57,191 bases of DNA, from NCBI GenBank assembly GCA_012520255.1, contig JAAYOQ010000021.1, positions 1-57,191 on the forward strand. Direction: 5' to 3'. The translations under genes were made by a program, and so were the position numbers. Positions 41,962-50,686 of this stretch are shown here, piece by piece (the stretch's first letter is position 1; each line of letters begins with the position of its first letter). The DNA comes from Erysipelotrichia bacterium. GTDB lineage: Bacteria > Bacillota_I > Bacilli_A > Erysipelotrichales > Erysipelotrichaceae. The notes under the pieces are model-generated. The model searched no databases and was not told the origin of the DNA. It worked only from the letters and a program-made list of their open reading frames with translations.

Positions 41962-42089
41962 AATAATTTCCTCCTTTGCAACTTCATTATATTTATAAAT
42001 CTGATGTTGCTCCAGCAATGCAAAATAACATTTTTGCCATAATCTCTATTTTAACAATAATATATCATGACAACCTTACATTTAAACAT

Positions 42090-42124
42090 ATAAAAAGCTT
42101 TGACAGTACAACAGTCAAAGCTTT
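42090..42124 (-). terminator. Terminator of the phn operon
   Basis: Minus-strand arms AAAGCTTTGAC and GTCAAAGCTTT, perfect over 11 bases, followed by TTTATA. It lies just after the last permease gene. Confidence 0.85.
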
Positions 42125-42129
42125 ATTCT

Positions 42130-42954
42130 TTAACTTTGATGACCAGCCAGCTTAGCCCTAATCTTTGTTGAGAAGTATTCTAAGACTATGGTCATAAAGA
42201 TAATTCCTAACAACATCGCACCTGTATCAGACCATCTACGAGCATTGATTGCAAACATCAATTGTGCTCCAATGCCACCGGCTTGAACAATACCTAAGAT
42301 AGTGGCATTTTTAACATTAATATCCAAACGATACAAAACGATAGAAATAATATTTGAGCTGAGTTGAGGAATAAGTCCATATCTTATTTTTTCAAAGGTT
42401 GAACATCCTGCCGCATCCAAGGCCTCAGCTATTCCCGGATTTAAATCTTCAATAACTTCAATTATCAGTTTTGATAACATACCAATAGAACCTATGGCCA
42501 TTGAAAGTACACCAGCGAAAGCTCCAGGACCGATTGATTTAACAAACATTATACCTAACATGAAAGATGGAAATGCTCTTATAACACTAATCACTGTTAA
42601 ACAAATATTATTAATCCATTTCGGAAACATATTTCTACTGGCCAGAAAAGCTAACGGAATAGCAAACACTAAACCAATAACTGTTCCTAAAAAGGCAATA
42701 GCTAATGTCTCAAATAGCATTTGTAATAAACCATACTTACCTAAATCTGTAATTATTTTCATTGAAGGATTAAATAAACCCTTAAAAGCATTAACAGCGA
42801 TCATTAATCCTCTTTCATTTATTCCTTTAAATGAAATAGTGATTGTAGATAATATATAAAAAACTACAAAGGAAAGAAGACCAATAATAAATTTTGGTAA
42901 AACCGATGGGAATTTCTCTAATTGAGATTCAACAGTTAATTGTTTGTTTGTCAT
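42130..42954 (-). CDS. phnE: Phosphonate-type ABC permease PhnE (second copy)
   Basis: A 274-residue inner-membrane permease with about six helices. The BPD-transport signature is EALDAAGCSTFEKIRYGLIPQ, followed by LDINVKNATILGIVQAGGIG. Its start overlaps the end of the other phnE by four bases (42951-42954). The pair likely forms a heterodimeric channel with PhnC and PhnD. No phosphonate breakdown genes are nearby, so phosphate, phosphite or an organophosphonate could be the cargo. Confidence 0.92.
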   Translation of the reverse strand: MTNKQLTVESQLEKFPSVLPKFIIGLLSFVVFYILSTITISFKGINERGLMIAVNAFKGLFNPSMKIITDLGKYGLLQMLFETLAIAFLGTVIGLVFAIPLAFLASRNMFPKWINNICLTVISVIRAFPSFMLGIMFVKSIGPGAFAGVLSMAIGSIGMLSKLIIEVIEDLNPGIAEALDAAGCSTFEKIRYGLIPQLSSNIISIVLYRLDINVKNATILGIVQAGGIGAQLMFAINARRWSDTGAMLLGIIFMTIVLEYFSTKIRAKLAGHQS

Positions 42955-43781
42955 CCTTGCACCAACTTCTTCCTTAATTCTCGAGAGACAGTTTCAATAA
43001 TTACTACTGTAATTACTAATACAATGACCATCAATCCCGTATTTCCATATCTTCTCCAGGTTAACTGTTCATTAATCTGAACACCGATACCACCAGCACC
43101 AACATAACCTAAGATAGCTGCACTTCTGACGTTGGTTTCAAAACAATATAAAACTGTTGACCAGAAATAACCTCTAATCTGTGGATATATTGCCTTAATC
43201 ATACATTTAGCTCTACTGGCTCCTGTTGACTCTAAAGCTTCATAAGGTCCCATATCTACTGTTTCAATCTGTTCATATAACATTTTTACACAAATAGTAT
43301 AGGTAAATATAGTGATAGAAACTGTACCAGCTAAAGTACCAGTTCCAATGACAATTGATAGAAGCTGAGCATAAACTAATGTAGGCAACGTTCTTAGCAA
43401 ACTTAAAACACCTCTATGTGTCACTAGATATACATTATTTAATTTAAAGTTGCTAGAAAGGTAGAAACTTGTCGGTAAAGCTATCAGACAGCCTACTACT
43501 GTCCCAAGAATCGACATAACAATTGTATCGATCATCGGCTTTTGCAGATCCTTCCAGAAATTCCAGTTAGGCGGGATCATTTCTCTAATTAAATCCCAAA
43601 AAGCATTTGAACGTTGAATTAATCTGGGAATATCTACACTGGTAGCGATAGCACATAAAATTGAAAATATAATTACCACAATTGTAATATACGGTGTCCA
43701 ATTAAATTTTTCTTTGACAACTTTACCATTTCCTAATGTATATGTACGCGGAAAGAAAATGTGTAAAATATCATCAATCAT
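42951..43781 (-). CDS. phnE: Phosphonate-type ABC permease PhnE (first copy)
   Basis: A 276-residue permease, paralogous to the next gene. A transmembrane helix (about 30-48) is followed by the permease core, with signature EALESTGASRAKCMIKAIYPQ and FETNVRSAAILGYVGAGGIG. Its first codons overlap the phnC end by eight bases. Two phnE genes in one operon is a common layout for PhnCDEE importers. Confidence 0.92.
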   Translation of the reverse strand: MIDDILHIFFPRTYTLGNGKVVKEKFNWTPYITIVVIIFSILCAIATSVDIPRLIQRSNAFWDLIREMIPPNWNFWKDLQKPMIDTIVMSILGTVVGCLIALPTSFYLSSNFKLNNVYLVTHRGVLSLLRTLPTLVYAQLLSIVIGTGTLAGTVSITIFTYTICVKMLYEQIETVDMGPYEALESTGASRAKCMIKAIYPQIRGYFWSTVLYCFETNVRSAAILGYVGAGGIGVQINEQLTWRRYGNTGLMVIVLVITVVIIETVSRELRKKLVQG

Positions 43782-44550
43782 CTTTCTTCTCCTTCATTAA
43801 GTCATCGTCTGTAAGCTCACGTCCATAAATCATCTTCAATGTTTCATTGGTGATATCTTTTGTTGGACCATCATAAACAATCTTACCAGCATTGATGCCG
43901 ATGATTCTATCAGCAAACTGCAGTGCCAAATCAACATGGTGAATATTAATAATAACTGTAATATTCATATCTCTATTGATTCGTTTAAAGTCTTCCATGA
44001 CTACATCAGCCATAACCGGGTCAAGTGCTGCAACAGGTTCATCAGCCAGAATAATCTCTGGATTTTGGGCTAAAGTTCTCGCCAATGCCACACGTTGCTG
44101 CTGACCACCTGATAGTTGGTCTGCTCTTGAATAAGCTTTATCTAATATTCCAACTTTATCTAAAGCTTCTAATGCTTTTATTTTATCTTGCTTAGAATAT
44201 AAGCCAAGTAATGTTCTTAGTAATGACATATCAGCAACTCTTGCTGCTAAAACATTATTGATAACCGAAGTTCTCATTACCAGATTGAAAGACTGGAAAA
44301 CCATGCCAATCTTTCTTCTGAATTTTCTTAGTTCTTTTCCTTTTAAAGTAGAAACATCAATACCATTTACTGTTAATTTACCTGCAGTAATATCAATCAT
44401 TTTATTGATCGTTCTAATTAAGGTTGACTTACCAGCTCCTGATAGACCGATAATAGCGACAAATTCGCCCTGTTCAATTTCTAAACTAACCTGATTTAAA
44501 GCTTTGGTTCCGCTGGCATAGACCTTGTCAACATTTTCAAATTTAATCAT
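43774..44550 (-). CDS. phnC: Phosphonate-type ABC ATPase PhnC
   Basis: A 258-residue ATPase. The Walker A is GLSGAGKST (35-43), the Q-loop MVFQSFNL, the signature LSGGQQQRVALART, the Walker B IILADEPVAALDP and the switch IHHVD. It energises import by the two PhnE subunits. It lies downstream of the phnD gene and a hairpin that should lower its expression relative to phnD. Confidence 0.94.
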   Translation of the reverse strand: MIKFENVDKVYASGTKALNQVSLEIEQGEFVAIIGLSGAGKSTLIRTINKMIDITAGKLTVNGIDVSTLKGKELRKFRRKIGMVFQSFNLVMRTSVINNVLAARVADMSLLRTLLGLYSKQDKIKALEALDKVGILDKAYSRADQLSGGQQQRVALARTLAQNPEIILADEPVAALDPVMADVVMEDFKRINRDMNITVIINIHHVDLALQFADRIIGINAGKIVYDGPTKDITNETLKMIYGRELTDDDLMKEKKDD

Positions 44551-44577
44551 ATTATGTTCGGGTTCCTCCCTGATTTT

Positions 44578-44614
44578 AAAAAAAGAGGATGCATTATTGT
44601 GCTAATGCACCCTC
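44578..44614 (-). terminator. Attenuating hairpin between phnD and phnC
   Basis: Minus-strand arms GAGGGTGCATTA and TAATGCATCCTC (one mismatch) and seven T residues. It looks like a strong terminator inside the operon. Partial read-through would give more binding protein than transporter, a known pattern for ABC importers. Confidence 0.75.
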
Positions 44615-44635
44615 AAAAATAGTTTTTTTTAATTT

Positions 44636-45730
44636 TTATTGGAATAACGCGTTTGCCTGACGTGTTGAATCGTAGTCAGAGTCTTTTCCAGCAACATAAC
44701 CCATATGGCTATAAGGTTTAACAGCTGCTCTACCTTCTTCAGTATTACCTAATTCAATAAATACTTCCTGTAAAGCTTTAATTAATTCTTCAGTCATAAT
44801 TGGATTGTTTTTAGTAACAGATACAGTGTCATTCATGATGTAATCTGATACTGCGATAACTTTGATAATATCCCATACTGTTTTGCCTTCAGCAGCTAAT
44901 TCAGGATAAGCAGCTTCAAATGCAGTAGTAGAAGCAGCATCTTTTCTTACGTCAGCATAACCAACAGTAATGTCACAACCACCTGTTAAAATACTTTCCA
45001 TCATAACAGCATAACTTCCGTCAGGAGTAACATGTTCTAAGTTAACAACTGTACGTTTGTCATTTCCAGCGCCTTCACCAAATGTGTTATTTAACCATAA
45101 GCTTGGATAAACATAACCAGCACTTGAAGTAGAAGAACATACATACCAGTTTGCAGCATTTACATCTTCCCAAGTCAATGTATTAGCTTGAGCTTTTTCA
45201 TATAAATCCATACCAATATCAGTAGTGATATTTACATAAATTAATGAAGCATAACCAGTAGCCATTCCTTCAGCGTCAGTAGTTCTTCCAGCATTCCAAG
45301 GGTCAATTCCTAAAGAAGGATCGATAACAACACCATCTTCACCAGCAACACCATAACGTAATGCTTCAACTAACAGTTCTACACCATCAGAATATAATAC
45401 GTAGGTAGAAGCAGGAATTAAACCGACATGGATAGTACCAGAAACCATACCTTCACCAACTGCTGCATAGCTTGTACCAACAGATACTTCAACTTCATCA
45501 ACTGTATAGCCTCTTTCTGCTAAACCATCAATGATAATTTGTGCTAATGAGCGGTAACCTAATTCTTCATTACCACCTGCAGCTTCCAAGATAACATCTG
45601 CGTCTTTTGATGGAACAAATGCAACTGTTAATTTTTCAATGTGTTTGTCGTCTTTTTTCGTTTTATCACCACAACCAACCATTGAGAAAACCATCAATAG
45701 GCTTAATAAAATAACTAAAAATTTTTTCAT
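44636..45730 (-). CDS. phnD: Phosphonate-type ABC substrate-binding lipoprotein PhnD
   Basis: A 364-residue lipoprotein with signal peptide and lipobox MVGC (Cys20). The mature region starts KLTVAFVPSKDADVILEAAG and has SAGYVYPSLWLNNTFG and VGYADVRKDAA, typical of PhnD. It is the first gene of phnDCEE. It recruits the phosphonate- or phosphate-like ligand on the cell surface. No PhoB-type box was recognised upstream. Confidence 0.9.
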   Translation of the reverse strand: MKKFLVILLSLLMVFSMVGCGDKTKKDDKHIEKLTVAFVPSKDADVILEAAGGNEELGYRSLAQIIIDGLAERGYTVDEVEVSVGTSYAAVGEGMVSGTIHVGLIPASTYVLYSDGVELLVEALRYGVAGEDGVVIDPSLGIDPWNAGRTTDAEGMATGYASLIYVNITTDIGMDLYEKAQANTLTWEDVNAANWYVCSSTSSAGYVYPSLWLNNTFGEGAGNDKRTVVNLEHVTPDGSYAVMMESILTGGCDITVGYADVRKDAASTTAFEAAYPELAAEGKTVWDIIKVIAVSDYIMNDTVSVTKNNPIMTEELIKALQEVFIELGNTEEGRAAVKPYSHMGYVAGKDSDYDSTRQANALFQ

Positions 45731-45862
45731 TGAGATAAATTCCCTCGCTTTCCACTTTTATTATATAACTATAAGACTAAAATTTCCATATAAAAAGAGG
45801 ATTTGTTCTCCTTCATTCTTTTATCCTATATAATTAAGTTATAATTTTATTATGGGGGAACT

Positions 45863-46078
45863 ATGAATCAGACAGTTAGAGCAGTTGGTATTATTTTTTG
45901 TATATTGTTTGCGATAATTTCTACATTTTTAAACAACAGATTCAGAAAAGATCTGGAAAGCAGTATACAGAATAATCATCCAGATATTGAAAAACAAACC
46001 AAAAAATATCTGCTTTTTCTGTCGGTTACCATAATGGTTATAATCTTATTTACAATAATTATTATATTATTAAAATAG
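45863..46078 (+). CDS. Small two-helix membrane protein
   Basis: A 71-residue protein with hydrophobic segments at about 6-22 and 48-70 and a charged cytosolic or external loop between them. GGGGGAA precedes the ATG by a normal distance. The family is not recognised. It is transcribed toward the sortase gene. It may be real because of the ribosome site and membrane pattern, but no function can be given. Confidence 0.55.
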   Translation: MNQTVRAVGIIFCILFAIISTFLNNRFRKDLESSIQNNHPDIEKQTKKYLLFLSVTIMVIILFTIIIILLK

Positions 46079-46096
46079 AAACTTAACACCAGGTTT

Positions 46097-46903
46097 CTAT
46101 TTCTCTATTCTTTTCGCTACCACTAGAAATCTACCATCAGTAATTGAAAAATCACAAGTAGAAATTGTTATAAGTTTATCACCGTATTCAGCTGTTACTT
46201 TAGTATCATATAAGGCATACTCTTTGCAGGTGTCAACATACTTATCAAAATCAGCACTGCTGGTAAAATTGATATAGTTATAAAAAGGGAATTTATCATT
46301 TCCGGTATTTACCTTGATACTGAATACAGCAATAATTTCATATTGATGGCACTCATAGATTGTGTCAAAATTAATAATTGGATGTTGATGATAGAATTCA
46401 ACATCTTTATATTTTAGAAGCGCATAAAACATCGAACCATCGCTTCGACGATGTCCGTGAATTATGACATTATCTGAAGGAGCGAAAACATCACAGTTTT
46501 CCTGCACATATGGCAAACCACCAAACGAATATTCTTTGTTAAAATTCCTATGCAAATAGTAGTTTTTAATACTTTTTTTCTGCATTACCGGAAAATCAAT
46601 AGTAGTTTCTTCAATTTGAATCCAACCAACCATATCATTGTTTTGTTCATATAGTTTTTGATATGATTCAAGTTTTCTTTTTTCAATTTCATTCAATGCT
46701 TCCTGCTGCTGTTCAATATTATCTGTTGGAACTTTAATATTTTCTCCTCTATCTAATTGATTTCTTAATACCGAAATTCCTTTTTTAGCTTTAAATGAAT
46801 CAATATAATAATAGGCAACAAAAGATGAACTGATAACAAATATTACCGTCAATAACCCTATAATAATGTTGAACTTCAAGCGAATCTTTTTTTCAATATT
46901 CAT
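46097..46903 (-). CDS. Class B sortase
   Basis: A 268-residue membrane-anchored transpeptidase. A single N-terminal helix (about 12-34) precedes the sortase fold. The catalytic His is in VIIHGHRRSDGSMF, the Cys in LITISTCDFS and the Arg in the following GRFLVVAKR. Class B enzymes sort cell-wall proteins or build pili. No obvious sortase substrate is in the window. ATG 46903 is chosen over a GTG upstream. There is no Shine-Dalgarno site, and TATTAT with TGG lies 7 bases before it, so the mRNA may be leaderless. Confidence 0.88.
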   Translation of the reverse strand: MNIEKKIRLKFNIIIGLLTVIFVISSSFVAYYYIDSFKAKKGISVLRNQLDRGENIKVPTDNIEQQQEALNEIEKRKLESYQKLYEQNNDMVGWIQIEETTIDFPVMQKKSIKNYYLHRNFNKEYSFGGLPYVQENCDVFAPSDNVIIHGHRRSDGSMFYALLKYKDVEFYHQHPIINFDTIYECHQYEIIAVFSIKVNTGNDKFPFYNYINFTSSADFDKYVDTCKEYALYDTKVTAEYGDKLITISTCDFSITDGRFLVVAKRIEK

Positions 46904-46949
46904 ATAAGAATAATACCACACTTTATTGAATATATCCTATAATAAAAAC

Positions 46950-47801
46950 ATGAAAATGAAAAAAAGAATTGAAAAATCAACCAATCTGGACAAATATTTA
47001 AAACAAATATTCTTCTCCAAAAAAGATATTCATCTTTTAAAAATGGAAAGTCGAATTAAAGTTAATAACAAAATCATTAATTCCGATATATTTGTAAATG
47101 AAAATGATCTTTTAGAAATTGATGTTATCAAAGAGGAAGAAATAGATAAAAAACCCGTTTTCCAGGACATAAAAATTCTTTATGAAGATGAATTTCTCTT
47201 AATTGTTGATAAACCTGCAGGAATTATTATTCACAGCGATGGAAACAAAAATAATATAACTTTAGATAGCCTGGTTGCCGGATATTATCAATCAACCAAT
47301 CAAAAACATCGAGTGTTACACGTCCACAGATTAGATAAAGAAACTAGTGGTTGTATTTTATACTGTAAACAATCATATCTGATATCTTATTTTGATAATT
47401 GCATTGCCAACAATCTGATCCAAAGAAACTATCTGGCTTTGGTTTCAGGCACTATCGATAGAGCAGCTACAATTAAAAAACCTATTGGAAAAGACAGACA
47501 TATAAACAATAAATATCGTGTTTCTAAAACCGGAAAACAAGCCATAACCTTTATCCGACCACTTAAACAAAATAGCAATTCCACTTTAGTAAAATGTAGT
47601 TTGCAGACAGGCAGAACTCATCAGATAAGAGTACATTTACAATCTATTGGTCATCCTGTTATTGGTGATACAATATACGATGGCAAAAGGCACAATCGAT
47701 TAATGTTACATTCTTATCAGCTATCATTTGTTCATCCGATAAATAACAAACAAATTACTGTTGAATCAAAAATAAACTACAAAACTTTTAATACCGAATA
47801 A
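46950..47801 (+). CDS. RluA-family pseudouridine synthase
   Basis: A 283-residue enzyme isomerising uridine in rRNA or tRNA. An S4-like N-terminal segment (about 1-65) precedes the catalytic domain, with Asp in HVHRLDKETSGC and the basic LQTGRTHQIRVHL. The start is taken at the ATG at 46950, just 6 bases after a TATAAT (46938-46943), so the transcript may lack a leader. No ribosome site is seen. The RluB/C/D-like subtype is not determined. It is divergent from the sortase gene. Confidence 0.9.
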   Translation: MKMKKRIEKSTNLDKYLKQIFFSKKDIHLLKMESRIKVNNKIINSDIFVNENDLLEIDVIKEEEIDKKPVFQDIKILYEDEFLLIVDKPAGIIIHSDGNKNNITLDSLVAGYYQSTNQKHRVLHVHRLDKETSGCILYCKQSYLISYFDNCIANNLIQRNYLALVSGTIDRAATIKKPIGKDRHINNKYRVSKTGKQAITFIRPLKQNSNSTLVKCSLQTGRTHQIRVHLQSIGHPVIGDTIYDGKRHNRLMLHSYQLSFVHPINNKQITVESKINYKTFNTE

Positions 47802-47825
47802 AAAAGAGCTAAATTGCTCTTTTTT
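47801..47825. terminator. Bidirectional terminator after RluA and the small membrane gene
   Basis: Nine-base arms AAAAAGAGC and GCTCTTTTT with loop TAAATT. Flanking A and T runs let it serve both converging genes. Confidence 0.8.
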
Positions 47826-47828
47826 GAT

Positions 47829-47990
47829 TTATCCAATAATATTCATAGCATCTAAAGCAATTAAGATAAAGACAATTACCAGTCCTGTTATTCCCAGAGC
47901 AATAATGATATCTAATTGTCTGACAGTAACATTCAATTTGTCATATTGGGCTTCTTTTGCTTTTTGCCAAGCTGATTTTTCTTTTTTCAT
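47829..47990 (-). CDS. Small membrane protein overlapping the mglC stop
   Basis: A 53-residue protein beginning MKKEKSAWQKAKEAQYDKLN and ending in one hydrophobic helix (about 26-48, rich in Ile/Leu/Gly/Val). Its ATG shares a base with the mglC stop (TAATG), so translation is coupled to mglC. A charged first half and a membrane helix suggest a small ABC-associated subunit. I do not recognise the family. It ends at the bidirectional terminator. Confidence 0.7.
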   Translation of the reverse strand: MKKEKSAWQKAKEAQYDKLNVTVRQLDIIIALGITGLVIVFILIALDAMNIIG

Positions 47991-49003
47991 TACTTTCTAG
48001 CTACGTATTTGCGAATGTCAATAGCTACAGCTGTAACAATTACTAAACCTTGAACAATAAAGTTGAAATAAGGGTTAACACCCAAAAACTGTAGAACAAC
48101 TTTTAAAAGTTCAAAGACCAGAACACCAATTAATATTCCACTGACTGTACCAATACCACCTGTAGTAGAAACACCACCAATGGTACAACCAGCAATAGCT
48201 TCCAATTCATAACCTTGTCCTAAGCCGGCATTTGCTCCTCCAGATTTGGCTGCTAATAAATAGCCTGCAAAAGCATACATAAATCCAGCTAAAGTAAAGA
48301 TTAAAATCTTACTTTTCTTAGTATTTACACCTGATACTTCAGCGGCAATCTCATTTCCACCAATAGCATACATATATTTACCATAGGTAGTTTTCTTATA
48401 TAAGAAGGCAAATATCAGGCCAAACACAATCGCAAACAAGACGTAAACAGGAATTCCCGGATACTTCCCTATCGGTAACAGTTTTGCACTGAGTGTTTCA
48501 CTGAATACTTTTTGATAACCGCCAACCGGTTGAGAATTAGTGAAAATAAGGGCAATACCATAGACAATTGTCTGAGTTCCCAGCGTTGCGATAAATGGTG
48601 GAACATTTAATACAGCAATAATCAAACCGTTTATTAATCCAATAAGTGAACCAATAATCAGTACTATAACTAATACCAACCACATATTCATCTCAGGAAT
48701 TTGTGGATACATCTTTGAAGCATAATCAGCACGTTGTACCAATACTGCTGTAATACAGGCAGCAATACCAACTATTCTACCAGCTGACAGGTCTGTTCCT
48801 TTAATAATCAGACAGCCTGAAATACCTAAGGCAATCAGAAAACGAACACCTGTATTTGAAGCCAGGTTATTAAAGTTGTTAAACGAGAAAAAGTTTTCGA
48901 CCGTTAAACCAACTACCAAACTTACAACAGTCAAAATAACGACGATTGGATTTCCTTTTAAATAATCTATTATTTTCTTAAAAAATGATTTTACTTTTTC
49001 CAT
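47990..49003 (-). CDS. mglC: Galactose-type ABC permease
   Basis: A 337-residue permease with about ten helices of the RbsC/MglC family. Phrases such as LRFLIALGISGCLIIKGTDLS, VPPFIATLGTQTIVYG, IGGNEIAAEVSGVNTKKSKI and GGVSTTGGIGTVSGILIGVL are typical. It follows mglA by 11 bases. It transports galactose or a methyl-galactoside with MglA and MglB. Its stop codon overlaps the start of the small membrane gene. Confidence 0.92.
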   Translation of the reverse strand: MEKVKSFFKKIIDYLKGNPIVVILTVVSLVVGLTVENFFSFNNFNNLASNTGVRFLIALGISGCLIIKGTDLSAGRIVGIAACITAVLVQRADYASKMYPQIPEMNMWLVLVIVLIIGSLIGLINGLIIAVLNVPPFIATLGTQTIVYGIALIFTNSQPVGGYQKVFSETLSAKLLPIGKYPGIPVYVLFAIVFGLIFAFLYKKTTYGKYMYAIGGNEIAAEVSGVNTKKSKILIFTLAGFMYAFAGYLLAAKSGGANAGLGQGYELEAIAGCTIGGVSTTGGIGTVSGILIGVLVFELLKVVLQFLGVNPYFNFIVQGLVIVTAVAIDIRKYVARK

Positions 49004-49014
49004 GAATTATCCTC

Positions 49015-50526
49015 CTATTCGAACTTTGTTGCAAGTTCCATAATGTTTTCTTGAGTTGCATCTTTACCATCAATAAATCCTGTAACTCGACCATCACACA
49101 TAACCATTATTCTATCAGCCATACCAATGAGTTCAGGCATTTCACTTGAAATCATGATAATACTTTTACCCTGTTTCGCCAGATCAGCAATAATAGTATA
49201 TATTTCATACTTTGCCCCAACATCTATTCCCCTGGTTGGTTCATCTAGAATTAATACATCTGGATTATTAGCTAACCAACGTCCAACAAGCACCTTTTGC
49301 TGATTTCCTCCAGAAAGTGACTTGATTAAAGTTTTACTGGACGGGGTTCTGATATCCATTTTTTCAATGTTTTCTTGAACTAGAGCTTCAATTTTTTTGT
49401 CATTAATCGCAATTCCATAATCTAAATACTGATTTAAGGAAGCAATTGAAATATTATCAGCGACACTTAATACACCTAAAATTCCACTATGACGCCTATC
49501 CTCTGTTAACATCGCGATACCACTATCGATAGCATCTTTAGGTCGATTAATCGTCATTTCTTTTCCAAGATATTTAATTGTTCCGGTAGTATGTGAACGA
49601 ATCCCAAATAATCCTTCCATCAGCTCTGTTCTTTGAGCTCCAACCAGTCCAGCGACTCCTAATATTTCACCCTTTCTTAAATTAAAGGTAACGTTACGGA
49701 AACTATGAGGATTTATAGAAGTAAAGTTTTCGACTTCAAAAACAACCTCTCCTGGAACATTTTCCTTTACCGGATACAGATTTGTCAATTCACGACCTAC
49801 CATCTTAGAAATAATAAAGTCATTAGTCAAATCTTTTGCATCCCAGGTACCTATATATTTTCCATCACGCATGATCGTAACTTCATCAGATATTCTTAAT
49901 ATTTCATCCATCTTATGAGAAATATAAACTATTGCGACATTACTTTCTTTTAAATCTTCAATAATTGTAAATAATGCTTCTACTTCATTATGAGTTAAAG
50001 AAGAAGTCGGTTCATCTAAAATCATTACTTTACAGTTGGCAGAAATAGCCTTAGCGATTTCCACTGACTGCATTTGAGAGACACTCAATTCACCTAACAT
50101 TTGTCGAGGATCAAAATCCATACGAACTTTTTTGAGCAAAGCTTCTGTGTCAGCATACATTTTATCGTGATCAACAACAGGGATAAAGCCAAAAAGTTTC
50201 TTTATCGGATAACGACCAAGAAAAATATTTTCTCCAATTGTACGTGCTGGTATTGGTTGAAGTTCCTGATGAACCATCGCAATACCCATTTCCAAAGCTT
50301 CAGCAGGATTTTTTATTTCAATTTTTTCTCCCTCAAAAATGATTTCTCCTGAGTCCATGTGGTAGATACCAAACATACATTTCATCAAGGTGGATTTACC
50401 TGCTCCATTCTCTCCCATCAGAGCGTGAACAGTTCCTGGCTTTAATGAAATTTGAGCGTTATCTAATGCTTGAACACCTGGAAAAGCTTTATTTATTCCA
50501 CGCATTTCTAGACAATATTCTTGCAT
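49015..50526 (-). CDS. mglA: Galactose-type ABC ATPase, tandem NBDs
   Basis: A 503-residue double ATPase. The first half has GENGAGKSTL and the signature LSVSQMQ. The second half has GLVGAQRTE, LSGGNQQKVLVGRW and the conserved LILDEPTRGIDVGAKYEI. Both halves are complete, as usual for the carbohydrate MglA/RbsA type. It is separated from mglB by a hairpin-containing 160-base gap. Confidence 0.94.
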   Translation of the reverse strand: MQEYCLEMRGINKAFPGVQALDNAQISLKPGTVHALMGENGAGKSTLMKCMFGIYHMDSGEIIFEGEKIEIKNPAEALEMGIAMVHQELQPIPARTIGENIFLGRYPIKKLFGFIPVVDHDKMYADTEALLKKVRMDFDPRQMLGELSVSQMQSVEIAKAISANCKVMILDEPTSSLTHNEVEALFTIIEDLKESNVAIVYISHKMDEILRISDEVTIMRDGKYIGTWDAKDLTNDFIISKMVGRELTNLYPVKENVPGEVVFEVENFTSINPHSFRNVTFNLRKGEILGVAGLVGAQRTELMEGLFGIRSHTTGTIKYLGKEMTINRPKDAIDSGIAMLTEDRRHSGILGVLSVADNISIASLNQYLDYGIAINDKKIEALVQENIEKMDIRTPSSKTLIKSLSGGNQQKVLVGRWLANNPDVLILDEPTRGIDVGAKYEIYTIIADLAKQGKSIIMISSEMPELIGMADRIMVMCDGRVTGFIDGKDATQENIMELATKFE

Positions 50527-50616
50527 ATTGAACCTCCAAATAATATAAGACTGATATTATTATACAGCCACATCAAAAGTATTGTATATATTGTATACTT
50601 ATATTTTTATTTTTAA

Positions 50617-50643
50617 AATAGGTGAGCCAAAAGCCCACCTATT
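50617..50643 (-). terminator. Attenuating hairpin between mglB and mglA
   Basis: Minus-strand arms AATAGGTG and CACCTATT with inner GC pairs. T-rich sequence follows (TTTTAAAAATAAAAA). It probably ends most mglB transcripts and lowers mglAC expression. Confidence 0.7.
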
Positions 50644-50686
50644 ACTCTGGTACTATTTGATAACTTTAGCTATTAGGTTTACTCAA

